The translations under genes and the position numbers were made by a program. Of a stretch of DNA of 64,000 nucleotides, positions 38,098 through 49,512 are shown piece by piece. The notes under the pieces were generated by a model that saw nothing but the letters and a program-made list of their open reading frames with translations, was not told where the DNA came from and did not search any database. How positions within the stretch are numbered: position 1 is the stretch's first letter; each line of letters begins with the position of its first letter. This DNA is from Caballeronia humi (GTDB taxonomy: Bacteria > Pseudomonadota > Gammaproteobacteria > Burkholderiales > Burkholderiaceae), in the NCBI RefSeq assembly GCF_001544475.1, contig NZ_FCNW02000001.1, positions 1 to 64,000 of the forward strand. The letters are read 5' to 3'.

Positions 38098-40487
38098 ACA
38101 ACGTCAGCGAACCGCTCGCCGCAGCCGCGGCGCTGGAGCCGCAGGCGATCGGCGTCGGCCTGCCGCACGAATCCGCGACGCTGCACGTAAGCGGCGAAGC
38201 AACCTACATCGACGATATCCCCGAGTTGCGCGGCACGCTGCACGCCGCGCTCGGGCTCTCGCGGCATGCGCACGCGCGCATCGTCGCGCTCGATCTCGAC
38301 GCGGTGCGCGCGGCGCCGGGCGTGATCGCCGTGCTGACCGCCGCCGATATCCCCGGCGAGAACAACTGCGGCCCGGTGCTCCACGACGACCCGATTCTCG
38401 CCGACGGCCTCGTGCAGTATCTTGGCCAGCCTGTCTTCGCGGTGATCGCCGAAAGCCACGATCTCGCGCGGCGCGCGGCGTCGCTCGCAAAAAGCGAGGA
38501 CGTGGTGCGCTACGACCTGCTCGAAGCCGTGCTCACGCCACGCGATGCAAAGGAGAAAAAGCAGTTCGTGCTGCCGCCGCTGCATCTGCGGCGCGGCGAT
38601 CCGGACGCAAAAATCGCGGCGGCGAAGCACCGGATCGAAGGGGAATTCGAGGTCGGCGGGCAGGAGCAGTTCTATCTCGAAGGCCAGGTCGCCTATGCGA
38701 TCCCGAAGGAACTCGACGGCATGTTCGTCCACAGCTCGACACAGCATCCGAGCGAGATGCAGCACGTCGTCGCGCACATGCTCGGCTGGCCGACGCACAA
38801 CGTGATTTGCGAATGCCGGCGCATGGGCGGTGGCTTCGGCGGGAAGGAATCGCAGTCGGCGGTGTTCGCGTGCGTCGCGGCGCTGGCGGCGCAGAAGCTG
38901 CATCGGCCGGTGAAGCTGCGCGCCGACCGCGACGACGACTTCATGATCACCGGCAAGCGTCACGACGCGGTCTACACCTACGCGGCCGGCTTCGACGACG
39001 ACGGGCGGCTGCTGGGCGCGCGCGTCGAGATCGCGTTGCGGGCGGGGTATTCGGCGGATCTGTCGGGCGCGGTCGCGACGCGCGCCGTCTGCCACTTCGA
39101 CAACGCGTACTACCTGAACGACGTCGATATCCTCGCGATGGCGTGCAAGACGAACACGCAGTCGAACACGGCGTTTCGCGGCTTCGGCGGGCCGCAGGGC
39201 GCGCTCGTGATGGAAGTGCTGCTCGACGAGGTCGCACATCGGCTGAAGCGCGATCCGCTCGACGTTCGGCGCGCGAACTACTACGGCATAGGCGAGCGCG
39301 ACACGACGCCGTATGGCCAGAAAGTCGCTGACAACGTGATCGCGCCGCTCACCGACGAGTTGATCGCATCGAGCGGCTATCACGCGCGGCGCGCCGAGGT
39401 TGCAGCGTTTAATGCGACGAGCCCGGTGCTCAAGCGGGGCATCGCGTTCACGCCGGTCAAGTTCGGCATCTCGTTCAACGTGCCGTTTTTGAACCAGGCA
39501 GGCGCGCTCGTCCACGTCTACAAGGACGGCTCGGTGCTCGTGAATCACGGCGGCACGGAGATGGGTCAGGGCCTCAACACGAAGGTCGCGCAGGTCGTGG
39601 CGAACGCGCTGGGCGTCGCGCTCTCGCGCGTGCGCGTGACCGCGACCGATACGTCGAAAGTCGCGAACACGTCGGCGACGGCGGCATCGACGGGAAGCGA
39701 TCTCAACGGCAAAGCCGCCGAAGCCGCTGCGCTCACGATCCGCGCGCGCCTCGCGGAACTCGCCGCGAAGCAGCTCGGCGGCGTGGCGGATGACGTGCGC
39801 TTTCACAACGGCGTCGTCGATTCGAACGGCGGCGAGATGCCGTTCAACCAGCTCGTCGCGGCGGCCTATCTGGCGCGCGTGCAGTTGTGGTCCGACGGCT
39901 TTTACGCGACGCCCAAGGTTCACTGGGACGCGAAGACGCTGCAGGGCCACCCGTTCTACTACTTCGCGTATTGCGCGGCGGTGTCGGAAGTGGTCGTCGA
40001 TACGCTCACCGGCGAGTGGAAACTCGTGCGCACCGATCTGCTGTACGACGCCGGTCAGTCGATCAATCCGGCGATCGACATCGGACAGGTGGAAGGCGGC
40101 TTCATCCAGGGCATGGGGTGGCTCACGACCGAGGAACTCTGGTGGAACCGCGACGGGCGCCTGATGACGCACGCGCCGTCCACGTACAAGATCCCCGCGA
40201 TCAGCGACACGCCTGCCGCGTTCAACGTCGCGCTCTTTCGCAACGACAACGCCGAGCCAACCGTGTTCCGCTCGAAGGCGGTCGGTGAGCCGCCGCTTTT
40301 GCTGTCGTTCTCGGTGCTGCTCGCGATTCGCGCGGCGATCGCATCGGCGGCACCGGATGCAACCGATGCGCCAAGGCTCCGCGCCCCCGCGACGCCCGAA
40401 GCGATTCTCGATGCGCTCGATGCCTACACGCTGTCCCAGCACCCGCCGAGCACGACCGACGTGGCTCAGCCGGCGCCGGTAAACTAG
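38094..40487 (+). CDS. xdhB: Xanthine dehydrogenase molybdenum-binding subunit
   Basis: 797 residues starting at the ATG overlapping the xdhA stop. Molybdopterin-binding and active-site features are MGGGFGGKESQ, NTAFRGFGGPQGA, GGTEMGQGLNTK and KAVGEPPLLL with the catalytic Glu. It oxidises hypoxanthine to xanthine and xanthine to urate. It is the second gene of the operon. Confidence 0.96.
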   Translation: MNNVSEPLAAAAALEPQAIGVGLPHESATLHVSGEATYIDDIPELRGTLHAALGLSRHAHARIVALDLDAVRAAPGVIAVLTAADIPGENNCGPVLHDDPILADGLVQYLGQPVFAVIAESHDLARRAASLAKSEDVVRYDLLEAVLTPRDAKEKKQFVLPPLHLRRGDPDAKIAAAKHRIEGEFEVGGQEQFYLEGQVAYAIPKELDGMFVHSSTQHPSEMQHVVAHMLGWPTHNVICECRRMGGGFGGKESQSAVFACVAALAAQKLHRPVKLRADRDDDFMITGKRHDAVYTYAAGFDDDGRLLGARVEIALRAGYSADLSGAVATRAVCHFDNAYYLNDVDILAMACKTNTQSNTAFRGFGGPQGALVMEVLLDEVAHRLKRDPLDVRRANYYGIGERDTTPYGQKVADNVIAPLTDELIASSGYHARRAEVAAFNATSPVLKRGIAFTPVKFGISFNVPFLNQAGALVHVYKDGSVLVNHGGTEMGQGLNTKVAQVVANALGVALSRVRVTATDTSKVANTSATAASTGSDLNGKAAEAAALTIRARLAELAAKQLGGVADDVRFHNGVVDSNGGEMPFNQLVAAAYLARVQLWSDGFYATPKVHWDAKTLQGHPFYYFAYCAAVSEVVVDTLTGEWKLVRTDLLYDAGQSINPAIDIGQVEGGFIQGMGWLTTEELWWNRDGRLMTHAPSTYKIPAISDTPAAFNVALFRNDNAEPTVFRSKAVGEPPLLLSFSVLLAIRAAIASAAPDATDAPRLRAPATPEAILDALDAYTLSQHPPSTTDVAQPAPVN

Positions 40488-40520
40488 CGCCTTCCCGATA
40501 ACCAACAAGGAGCGCAATCG

Positions 40521-41531
40521 ATGCAAGCATGGCTGCACGACCTGCAACAACTGCTCGCGCACGGCGACGCGCTCGTGCTCGTGACGGTCGCGCGCGTCGA
40601 AGGCTCCGCACCGCGCGAGCCGGGCACGAAGATGATCGTCACGCGTGAGGACGCGCGCTATACGATCGGCGGCGGCCATCTCGAATGGAAGGCGATCGAG
40701 ACCGCGCGGCAGGTGCTGAAGGACGGCATGCGCAGCCCGCGCATGCGGCGGCTCGAACGCTTCGCGCTCGGCCCCAGCCTCGGACAATGCTGCGGCGGCG
40801 CGGTCGTACTCGCGTTCGAACGGCTCGACGTCTCCGATCTCGGCTGGGTCACGTCGCTCAGCAAGCGCACGGCGCAGGGTCTCTCGACGGTGCGCAGCGT
40901 GTCGTTCAGCGCCGCGCCCGATGCCGTGATGATCTCGGACCCGGAGCCCGGCGTGCAAGGCTCGGACTGCCTGCTCTGGGACGGCGCCGGTTTCGACGAC
41001 AGCGGCGCGCTGCTCACCGAAACCATCGCCCCGCACGAGTTCCCGGTCGTGCTGTTCGGCGCGGGGCACGTCGGCGCGGCGCTCGTGCGCGTGCTCGCGA
41101 CGCTGCCGTGCCACGTCACCTGGGTCGACGAGCGCGACGCCGCGTTTCCCGCCCCGCAGTACCTGCCGCAAAACGTCACGATCGAGCCGAATGACGCGCC
41201 CGATTCCGCCGTCGATGCCGCGCCGCCGAACACGTATTTCATCGTGATGACGCACAACCACACGGTCGATCTCGTGCTCGCGGAGCGCATCCTGCAGCGC
41301 GGCGACTTCGCGTTCTTCGGCATGATCGGCTCGCATACGAAGCGCAAGCAGTTCGAACACCGGCTCGCCGCGCGCGGCATCGACCCGGCGCGCATCGCCC
41401 GCATGATCTGCCCGATCGGCGTGGATGGCATCGTCGATAAAGCGCCGGAAGTCATTGCCGTCGCAGCGGCAGCCCAACTGCTGCAGGCGGTTGAAGCGAA
41501 TGCCCACGCGCCGTCGCAGCAGATGGCGTGA
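40521..41531 (+). CDS. xdhC: Xanthine dehydrogenase accessory protein XdhC
   Basis: 336 residues. The N-terminal XdhC/CoxI domain has TVARVEGSAPREPGTKM and the CCGGAVV motif near residue 92; the C-terminal Rossmann domain has VVLFGAGHVGAALVRVL. XdhC binds the molybdenum cofactor, promotes its sulfuration and inserts it into XdhB. It starts 33 nt after xdhB with AAGGAG before the ATG. Confidence 0.95.
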   Translation: MQAWLHDLQQLLAHGDALVLVTVARVEGSAPREPGTKMIVTREDARYTIGGGHLEWKAIETARQVLKDGMRSPRMRRLERFALGPSLGQCCGGAVVLAFERLDVSDLGWVTSLSKRTAQGLSTVRSVSFSAAPDAVMISDPEPGVQGSDCLLWDGAGFDDSGALLTETIAPHEFPVVLFGAGHVGAALVRVLATLPCHVTWVDERDAAFPAPQYLPQNVTIEPNDAPDSAVDAAPPNTYFIVMTHNHTVDLVLAERILQRGDFAFFGMIGSHTKRKQFEHRLAARGIDPARIARMICPIGVDGIVDKAPEVIAVAAAAQLLQAVEANAHAPSQQMA

Positions 41532-41543
41532 ATCACCACTTAG

Positions 41544-42590
<1,047 letters not shown>

Positions 42591-42603
42591 AGCAACATAA
42601 GTC

Positions 42604-43980
42604 ATGAAGATGGAAACCACAGCATCGATCGAACGCGACACCACGACGCTCGAACGCTACTTCGGCATCCGCGCGGCCGGGTCGCGGGTGAAGACGGAAG
42701 TCGTCGCGGGCATCACGACGTTCCTCACGGCGATGTACATCATCGTCGTCAATCCGGGCATTCTTTCGCAAGCGAGCGTGCCCTTCCCGGCCGCGCTCAC
42801 GGCGACCGTCATCGTCAGCTTCCTCGGCAGTTGCGCGATGGGCCTCTATGCGCGCAACCCGGTACTCGTCGCGCCCGGCATGGGTATGAACGCGCTCTTC
42901 GCGTTCGTGATGGTTCACGGCGGCAAGATGCCGTGGCAGACCGCGCTCGGCTGCGTCTTCTGGTCCGGGGTGATCTTCGCGCTGCTCGCGGCGTTCAACG
43001 CGCGCAAGCTCGTCGTCGATGCGATTCCGGCGAATCTGCGGCACGCGGTGTCGTGCGGCATCGGCTTGTTCATCAGCCTGATCGGGCTCGTGAACGCGAA
43101 GTTCGTCGTCGGCGATCCGGTCACGATCGTGCATTCGGCGTCGCTTAATCCGGTCGTGGTGACGTTCCTGATCGGGCTGGCCGTCACGACGGTCCTCGTC
43201 GCGCGCCGCGTGACGGGCGCGCTGATGCTCGGCATCGTGTTCACGACGATCATCGCGATCCCCATCGGTCGCTTCTGGGGCGACGGCACCGCGTACTGGC
43301 CCGCCGCGATCGCGACAAGAACGCTCGTCAACTGGAACGGCCTCTTCTCGGCGCCGGACTTCTCGGGCATCGGCCAGCTCGATCTGATCGGGTCGCTGAA
43401 GGTGATCTACTGGCCGTTCATCTTCGTGATGCTCTTCACGTCGTTCTTCGATGCGCTCTCGACCTTCATGGCGATTTCCGAAGCCGGCAAGCTCTACGAC
43501 AAGGATGGCAACCCGCGCAACATCCGCCAGTCGATGATCGTCGATGCGTTCTCCGCGCTGGTTTCCGCGCCGCTCGGCACGAGCCCGGCGAACGCCTATA
43601 TCGAATCGGCGGCGGGTATCTCGGCGGGCGGGCGAACGGGGCTCGTCGCGGTGATCGCGGGACTGTGCTTCCTGCCGTTCCTGTTTCTCTCGCCGCTGCT
43701 CTCGCTCGTTCCGGCGATTGCGACCGCGCCCGCGCTCGTGCTGGTCGGCGTGTTCATGATGGAATCGATCACGCAGATCGAATGGCATCGTTTCGACGAA
43801 GCGATCCCCGCCTTCCTCGCGATGATCCTGATCCCGCTGACCTATTCGATCACCGACGGTATCGCGTACGGTTTTCTCGCGTTCGTCGTGATCAAGGCCT
43901 TCACCGGCCAGGTCAAGGCGATCAAGCCGGCGATGTGGGTGGTCGCCGCCCTTTCACTGCTGTTGCTGACCCAGCTTTGA
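42604..43980 (+). CDS. NCS2-family purine permease (AzgA-type)
   Basis: 458 residues, about 12-13 membrane helices. It begins with the AzgA/PbuG-type block LERYFGIRAAGSRVKTEVVAGITTFLT (residues about 17-43) and has APGMGMNALFAF and SPANAYIESAAGI, the conserved nucleobase-binding segments. It imports adenine, guanine or hypoxanthine by proton symport. It is 13 nt after add, so it is cotranscribed. Confidence 0.93.
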   Translation: MKMETTASIERDTTTLERYFGIRAAGSRVKTEVVAGITTFLTAMYIIVVNPGILSQASVPFPAALTATVIVSFLGSCAMGLYARNPVLVAPGMGMNALFAFVMVHGGKMPWQTALGCVFWSGVIFALLAAFNARKLVVDAIPANLRHAVSCGIGLFISLIGLVNAKFVVGDPVTIVHSASLNPVVVTFLIGLAVTTVLVARRVTGALMLGIVFTTIIAIPIGRFWGDGTAYWPAAIATRTLVNWNGLFSAPDFSGIGQLDLIGSLKVIYWPFIFVMLFTSFFDALSTFMAISEAGKLYDKDGNPRNIRQSMIVDAFSALVSAPLGTSPANAYIESAAGISAGGRTGLVAVIAGLCFLPFLFLSPLLSLVPAIATAPALVLVGVFMMESITQIEWHRFDEAIPAFLAMILIPLTYSITDGIAYGFLAFVVIKAFTGQVKAIKPAMWVVAALSLLLLTQL

Positions 43981-44012
43981 ACAATGACTAAAGTATTTGG
44001 AGACGTTGCACC

Positions 44013-45341
44013 ATGACTCAAACCGCCTACCGCGCCCAGCTTCTCACTTTCCGCGACGACCCCGCGCACGCGTCCGACGGCGCGATTTTCGAGGAAGACG
44101 GCCTGCTGATCGTCGAGGACGGGCGCGTCGTTGCGGCGGGCGCCTACACGGCGCTGCGCTCGCGCCTCGCGCCGGATGCGATCGTCAAAACCATGCGCGA
44201 CAAGCTGATCGTGCCGGGCTTCATCGATTCGCACATTCACTACCCGCAGACGGACATGATCGCGTCGCCGGCGCCGGGTCTCTTGCCGTGGCTCAACACG
44301 TACACGTTCCCGACCGAGCGCGCGTTCAGCGACCCGGCGCACGCACGCGAGACCGCGAGCTTCTTCCTCGATGAACTACTCGCCTGCGGCACGACGACCG
44401 CGCTCGTGTACTGCACCGTGCACAAGGAATCCGCCGATGCGTTCTTCGGCGAGAGCGAGTCGCGCAATCTGCGGATGGTCGCGGGCAAGGTGCTGATGGA
44501 TCGCAATTGCCCGGATTTCCTGCAGGACACGGCGCAGTCCGGCTACGACGACAGCGCCGAGCTGATCGCGCGCTGGCACAACCGCGGCCGCCAGCAATAC
44601 GCACTGACACCGCGTTTCGCGCCGACCTCGACCGAAGCGCAGCTCGAAGCGTGCGGTGTGCTCGCGCGTGCGCACGAGGACGTGTTCATCCAGACGCACG
44701 TCGCGGAGAACACTGACGAGATCAAATGGGTCGAGAGCCTGTTCCCGGGTCATCGCAGTTATCTCGACATCTACGATCACTACAGCTTGCTGCGCCGTCG
44801 CGCGGTGTACGGCCACTGTATCCATCTCGACGATGCCGACCGCCAGCGCATGGCGGAGACGGGCGCGGTGGCGTCGCACTGTCCGACGTCGAACCTGTTC
44901 CTCGGCAGCGGCCTCTTCGACTTCGAAAAGGCGGGCGCGGCAAACATGCCGGTGGCGCTGGCGACGGACGTCGGCGGCGGCACGTCGTTCTCGATGCTGC
45001 AGACGATGAACGAAGCGCACAAGATCGCGCGTCTCACGGGCCATCATCTGACGGCGACGCGCATGTTCTGGCTCTCGACGACGGGCGCCGCGAAAGTGCT
45101 CGATCTCGACGACAAGGTCGGCACGCTTGCGCCGGGAAGCGAAGCCGATTTTGCGGTGCTCGATCCGGCGGGCACGCCGTTGCTGGCGCGGCGCACGTCG
45201 CGGGCGGAATCGCTGGAGGAACTGTTGTTCGCGTTCGCTCTGCTCGGCGACGATCGCGCCGTGTTCGAGACCTATGCGGCGGGTAATTGCGTGCATCGGC
45301 GGGATGCAAGAAAGGGGGCGGCGCTGGAGTTGGCGGCTTGA
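44013..45341 (+). CDS. guaD: Guanine deaminase
   Basis: 442 residues of the amidohydrolase superfamily. The metal motif DSHIHYPQTDMIASP, then QTHVAEN, HCIHLDDAD and ATDVGGGTSFSML are guanine-deaminase signatures. It converts guanine to xanthine, feeding XdhAB. Last gene of the purine run, followed by a strong terminator. Confidence 0.94.
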   Translation: MTQTAYRAQLLTFRDDPAHASDGAIFEEDGLLIVEDGRVVAAGAYTALRSRLAPDAIVKTMRDKLIVPGFIDSHIHYPQTDMIASPAPGLLPWLNTYTFPTERAFSDPAHARETASFFLDELLACGTTTALVYCTVHKESADAFFGESESRNLRMVAGKVLMDRNCPDFLQDTAQSGYDDSAELIARWHNRGRQQYALTPRFAPTSTEAQLEACGVLARAHEDVFIQTHVAENTDEIKWVESLFPGHRSYLDIYDHYSLLRRRAVYGHCIHLDDADRQRMAETGAVASHCPTSNLFLGSGLFDFEKAGAANMPVALATDVGGGTSFSMLQTMNEAHKIARLTGHHLTATRMFWLSTTGAAKVLDLDDKVGTLAPGSEADFAVLDPAGTPLLARRTSRAESLEELLFAFALLGDDRAVFETYAAGNCVHRRDARKGAALELAA

Positions 45342-45361
45342 CATGTAGCGGCATGCAAGCA

Positions 45362-45389
45362 AAAACGCCCTGAGCATTCAGGGCGTTTT
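45362..45389 (+). terminator. Intrinsic terminator of the purine operon
   Basis: A 12-bp stem AAAACGCCCTGA / TCAGGGCGTTTT with loop GCAT, 20 nt past guaD. Confidence 0.92.
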
Positions 45390-45463
45390 CAATCATACGG
45401 ACGCACTTTTGAGCACGCTTCGCCGCTTGCAGCTACAGTCTGATTTTCACACTGCATCGAACG

Positions 45464-45889
45464 ATGAAGCATCCCGTTCATATCGCTTGGGCCCTGGCTC
45501 TCCTCCCCGCGATTTCCTGCGCCTACGCACTCGACGACCAGCTCGACTGCAAATCGACTGGGCACGCGTTCGTCGCGCCGCTCCTGCAACAGAACCTGAT
45601 CGAAGCCAAGCCGATGCGCGTCGAGCCGAACTCGGTCAACGCCTTTCGTCCGACGAAGGACAGCCAGTTGACGGCGTTCGGCTTCAGCGTGTATGCGGTC
45701 GTCGCTTATCAGAAGGACGATCCGATTTTCCGGAAGGGAACCGGTGAGCCGATCGCGGACTCGGCTTACGGCGTGGTCGTGATCGGACGCGACAGCGCTG
45801 TGGAACCGAAAGTGCGCGCGACGGGCAGCGACGCGACCGTCCATCACGTCGCGCCCTTCATCACCGCGATCTTCTGCAAGCAGGATTAG
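45464..45889 (+). CDS. Secreted protein of unknown function
   Basis: 141 residues. A signal peptide (hydrophobic IAWALALLPAISCA) ends near CAYA-LDD. The mature part has two Cys (in LDCKS and at the C-terminal FCKQD), which could form a disulfide. No known motif. Its stop overlaps by 4 bp the stop of the convergent phosphonopyruvate decarboxylase gene, so the two transcripts have complementary 3' ends. Confidence 0.75.
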   Translation: MKHPVHIAWALALLPAISCAYALDDQLDCKSTGHAFVAPLLQQNLIEAKPMRVEPNSVNAFRPTKDSQLTAFGFSVYAVVAYQKDDPIFRKGTGEPIADSAYGVVVIGRDSAVEPKVRATGSDATVHHVAPFITAIFCKQD

Positions 45890-47040
45890 CGCGCGATGTG
45901 CGCCTGCAACCGCGCGCGCACGTCCTCGGGCGCAATCGACGGACGCGGCAAGTCGCCCGGCGTACCTGTCCTGATCGACAGCCGCGCGAAGCGCACGCCA
46001 TCGACATCCTTCGCGTCCAAAAAACGATCGATCACCCCGATATCATCGCCGTCGAGCGCAAGCGCGTAGCCGCACGCCGACGCGATCGCCGCGAAATCGA
46101 CACCGCGCGAAACCGTCGCCTGGCCGCCGGTCGATTCGTGCGCGCCGTTGTCGAGCAGCAAATGCGCGAGGTTCGACGGACCGTACGCGCCGAGTGTCGC
46201 GAACACGCCCATGCGCATGAGCGCGGCGCCGTCGCCGTCGAGCGCGACCACGCGCAGGTCGGGACGCGACAGCGCGAGACCGAGCGCCATCGGCGTGACG
46301 CAGCCCATCGAGCCGACGAGATACAACTGGTTCTCGCGATCGTCGGCGGCGTAGAGCTCGCGGCCGCAGAATCCCGTCGATGCGAGAACGACCGTCGAAT
46401 CCTTCGGCGTCAGCCCGATCACGCGATCCAGCGCTTCCCTGCGCGTGACGCGCTCGCCTTCGAAGCGTTCAACCGGCGCACGAGCCGCACGCTCACGCAC
46501 ACCGCTCAACCCCGTCTTCTTCAACGCGTACGGCGCGACGCTGCCCTTCTGCATCACGAGCGCAAAAGGCCGGCCCGTGCTGTCCATATGCGCGGTCGCG
46601 CGATCGAGTGCGGGACCGATCGCATCGGCTTCGGTGGGAAACAGCTCCCACGGGATCTCCATCGTGTCGAGCATCGCGGGCGTGATGGGCCCCATCAGCG
46701 CGTGTTGCGGTTCGTCGGCGACGCCCGGCTGTCCGCGCCACGTCACGATCAGAAGCTGCGGCAACCGAAACGTCCAGTTGAGCGAAGTCAGCGGACTCAC
46801 GGCATTGCCGAGGCCCGAGTTCTGCATCATCGCGATGCCGCGCCGGCCGTTGCGCGCACCCAGCGCGACGCCCGCGATCAGCGCGACGGCATCGCCCTCG
46901 TTCGCCGCCGACACGTAGTGCAGCGACTCGTCCTGCAGCACGTAGTTGATGAACGGCGTGAGATGAGAGCAGGGCACGCCGGCGTACCAGTCGAAACCCC
47001 GCTCGCGCGCGGCCTCGACGAACTGGGCGGCCTCAATCAC
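45886..47040 (-). CDS. aepY: Phosphonopyruvate decarboxylase
   Basis: 384 residues from a GTG at 47040 that overlaps the upstream pepM stop by 8 bp. It is a thiamin-diphosphate enzyme with the N-terminal [18 protein letters not shown] seen in this family and the C-terminal cofactor motif [12 protein letters not shown] ... [14 protein letters not shown]. It decarboxylates phosphonopyruvate to phosphonoacetaldehyde and so pulls the unfavourable PEP mutase equilibrium toward C-P products. Sulfopyruvate decarboxylase is a relative, but the adjacent PEP mutase settles the substrate. Last gene of the operon. Confidence 0.92.
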   Translation of the reverse strand: MIEAAQFVEAARERGFDWYAGVPCSHLTPFINYVLQDESLHYVSAANEGDAVALIAGVALGARNGRRGIAMMQNSGLGNAVSPLTSLNWTFRLPQLLIVTWRGQPGVADEPQHALMGPITPAMLDTMEIPWELFPTEADAIGPALDRATAHMDSTGRPFALVMQKGSVAPYALKKTGLSGVRERAARAPVERFEGERVTRREALDRVIGLTPKDSTVVLASTGFCGRELYAADDRENQLYLVGSMGCVTPMALGLALSRPDLRVVALDGDGAALMRMGVFATLGAYGPSNLAHLLLDNGAHESTGGQATVSRGVDFAAIASACGYALALDGDDIGVIDRFLDAKDVDGVRFARLSIRTGTPGDLPRPSIAPEDVRARLQAHIAR

Positions 47041-48724
47041 GCGCGCCCTCCGCCGATCCGAACGGCGTCTGCTCGTGCGCGAAATCGGCGGCGCGGCGGA
47101 AATCGTCGAGATCGTTGACGCCGCGCCAGTGGCCGTGCACGTACTGCACTTCGATGCGCTCACCCGCTTCCACAAGTGCATTGAGAAGCGCAGCCATGTC
47201 GAGCTTCGCGAAGTCGTCGCGCTGTTGCAGTTGCGCGAGCGTAGCCAGCAGGCGCTCGCGCGCGTCGCCGCGCACGTTGAGCAGGCCCATCCAGCGGCCT
47301 TGCGGGGTGCCGGTTTGAGCGCTTTCCGACGCGGCGCTCACAACACCTTCGAGCCACACTTTCTGCCCGAAGAGCGCGCGATCGTCGGCCGTGGAGCAAT
47401 AGGCAAAATCGGTTGCGGCGACGCCGGCTTGCGGCGCCTGCGACGAATCCACGACGACGCAGAAGTCGCTATCCGATTCCACGAGATCGCGCAGGATGTA
47501 GCTGCGGAAAAGCAGATCGCCGTAGGAAATGACGGTATCGCCCGGGAACGACTTCGCCGCGCATGCAAGCGATGCCAGTTCGCCCGTCGCCTCGTGCTGT
47601 TCATTGACGACGAGCCGGATGCCCGACGTATCGATCGCGTCTGCCCGATAGCCGCCGACGACCGTAATGTCGTTGATGCCTTCCTTCTTGAACGCCTCGA
47701 CGAGATGCCGCAACAGCGGCTTGCCCGCGATCGGCAGCATGACCTTCGGACGATCGGCGGTGACGGCTTCGAGCCCCGCGCCACGGCTCGCCGCGAGCAC
47801 GACCGCGCTCCTCGCCGAATTCGACGCCGACAGATACACGCTCTCGGCCGCCGAATATTCGTCGGCGTCCTGCAGGCGGAAAATCTCGTTCACCGCCGCG
47901 ATCCGGTCTTCCACGTTCACGAGCGTCTCGCTTTCGTGGATTTCCTTCGCGATCGCCTGCATCGCGGAAGTCGCGCCGCGGATCAAGTGATTCGCCCAGA
48001 TCACGGTGCTGATGCCCGCCTGGCGGAACACGTCGGTCGGCGTGCTGTAGTACTTCGTCGGCACGATGACGAGCGGCCCGCGCCCGGCCCACTCGCGCGC
48101 GAAGGTCAGGATCTCGTCGGGCTTCGAGAGCTTGCTGTGGATCAGGATCGCGTCGGCGCCGGCCTGCCGGTACGCTTCCGCGCGCCGCAGCGCCTCTTCC
48201 ATGCCCCAGCCGGCGATCAGCGCCTCGACGCGCGCGACAATCGAGAAATTCGGATCGCTCTGAGAATCCTTGCCGGCCTTGATCTTGCCGCAGAATTCGT
48301 CGATGTCGGCGAGCGGCTGCGCCTCGCCGTTGATGAAGCTGTTGGTCTTCGGAAACTGCTTGTCCTCGATACACACGCCCGCGATGCCGCGCTGCTCGAG
48401 CTTGCGCACCAGCCGCCGCACGTTGTTGAAGTTGCCGTAGCCGGTGTCGCCGTCGAGCAGGATCGGCAAGTCACTCGCGTCAGCCATGAATTCGAGCATG
48501 TCGACGACCTGCGTCCAGCTCGCTTCGTTGTTGTCGCGCACGCCGAACTGCGCGGAAATCGCGAGGCCCGAACCCCAGATCGCCTTGAAGCCCGCTTCCT
48601 TCACGATGCGCGCGGACAAGCCGTTGTGCGCTTCCATCATGAATTCGAGACGGTTGCTTTGCAGCATCTCGCGCAGGCGCATCGTGCGCGAAAATCCGGC
48701 GGGAAGGTGTCCTGGTGCGTTCAT
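47033..48724 (-). CDS. aepX: Phosphoenolpyruvate mutase fused to a nucleotidyltransferase-like domain
   Basis: 563 residues from the ATG at 48724, which overlaps the preceding gene stop (ATGA). Residues about 1-300 are PEP mutase of the isocitrate lyase superfamily: LDGDTGYGN at about 91-98 and the diagnostic [10 protein letters not shown] at 120-129. It rearranges PEP to phosphonopyruvate. Residues about 307-563 resemble a sugar-phosphate or phosphocholine-type nucleotidyltransferase, with [13 protein letters not shown], a conserved ISYGDLLF metal-site segment and GVNDLDDF near the end. The usual LAAGxGxRL nucleotide loop reads LAASRGAGL, so the Gly and Arg positions are changed; this half may be weak or regulatory. 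It is next to an intact nucleotidyltransferase gene. Confidence 0.93.
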   Translation of the reverse strand: MNAPGHLPAGFSRTMRLREMLQSNRLEFMMEAHNGLSARIVKEAGFKAIWGSGLAISAQFGVRDNNEASWTQVVDMLEFMADASDLPILLDGDTGYGNFNNVRRLVRKLEQRGIAGVCIEDKQFPKTNSFINGEAQPLADIDEFCGKIKAGKDSQSDPNFSIVARVEALIAGWGMEEALRRAEAYRQAGADAILIHSKLSKPDEILTFAREWAGRGPLVIVPTKYYSTPTDVFRQAGISTVIWANHLIRGATSAMQAIAKEIHESETLVNVEDRIAAVNEIFRLQDADEYSAAESVYLSASNSARSAVVLAASRGAGLEAVTADRPKVMLPIAGKPLLRHLVEAFKKEGINDITVVGGYRADAIDTSGIRLVVNEQHEATGELASLACAAKSFPGDTVISYGDLLFRSYILRDLVESDSDFCVVVDSSQAPQAGVAATDFAYCSTADDRALFGQKVWLEGVVSAASESAQTGTPQGRWMGLLNVRGDARERLLATLAQLQQRDDFAKLDMAALLNALVEAGERIEVQYVHGHWRGVNDLDDFRRAADFAHEQTPFGSAEGARD

Positions 48725-49491
48725 CGCAGTGCTCCGGCAAGCTGGTTCAATTGCGGCAGCACTTCGTCGGCTGCGCGCGTCACGTCGTTTTGAAAGTCGA
48801 TTTCGATCCACGGTGCGCCGGTCACGTCGGCGATGTCGAATACGTGGCTACGCTCCTGGAGGAGGTCGCGCACCGCTTCTTCGTGCGGCAGATTCGCGCG
48901 GCCCGTCGCGACGTAATTCGCGACGATCTCCGCGAGGCGCTTCGCCGCGTGCTCATCGAAGCGGAAAAAGCCCACCGATTCGCCAATCGTGTCGAACTTC
49001 AACCCGGCCGCCACCTGCTTCCTCAGTTCGACCGGCACGCCGTTGTCGATGCACAGCTTCACGGGCTCGTCGCCGGCTTCGAAATCGCGGTCGATCAACA
49101 GGCGGTTCACGTGCGCGTGGGCGTTCGCCACGAGCGGTTCGAGAATCCGTTCGTCGTAGAGCACGTCGGCGTCCATCAGCAGCACGTCGCCGCCACGCGT
49201 GAGCGCCTCGGCCGCGGTGTGCACGGACAGCACGCTGCCAAGCGAAAACTCGCTGTTCACGACGACCTCGGTCGCCGGCTTCCAGTCGATCGACGCGAGT
49301 TCCGCCTCGACTTGCTCGTGCTTGAACCCGAGCACGAACACCATTTCATCGACACCGGCGGTTTTGAGCAATTGCAGATGGCGTTCGAGCAGCGAGGCAT
49401 CGCCGAAGCGCAACAGACACTTTGGCTTTTGCTGCCCTTCCGGCTGGACGAGGCGCAAGCCCATCCCGGCCGCAAGAATTATTGCGCGCAT
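48721..49491 (-). CDS. Nucleotidyltransferase, CTP:phosphonate/phosphocholine type (PntC/LicC-like)
   Basis: 256 residues. [10 protein letters not shown] (residues 5-14) and the [11 protein letters not shown] lysine segment form an intact nucleotide-binding and catalytic loop; MDADVLYDE carries the metal-binding Asp residues. It most resembles phosphocholine or 2-aminoethylphosphonate cytidylyltransferases. In this context it would join CMP to a phosphonate head group. The 3' end overlaps the PEP mutase start by 4 bp. The 21-nt gap upstream separates it from the flippase-like gene. Confidence 0.87.
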   Translation of the reverse strand: MRAIILAAGMGLRLVQPEGQQKPKCLLRFGDASLLERHLQLLKTAGVDEMVFVLGFKHEQVEAELASIDWKPATEVVVNSEFSLGSVLSVHTAAEALTRGGDVLLMDADVLYDERILEPLVANAHAHVNRLLIDRDFEAGDEPVKLCIDNGVPVELRKQVAAGLKFDTIGESVGFFRFDEHAAKRLAEIVANYVATGRANLPHEEAVRDLLQERSHVFDIADVTGAPWIEIDFQNDVTRAADEVLPQLNQLAGALR

Positions 49492-49512
49492 TCTTATCCC
49501 TTCGAGGATGAA

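Noticed and set aside
45886..47040. Sulfopyruvate decarboxylase (coenzyme M pathway)
   Set aside because: Same enzyme family, but the adjacent PEP mutase and lack of other coenzyme M genes point to phosphonopyruvate.
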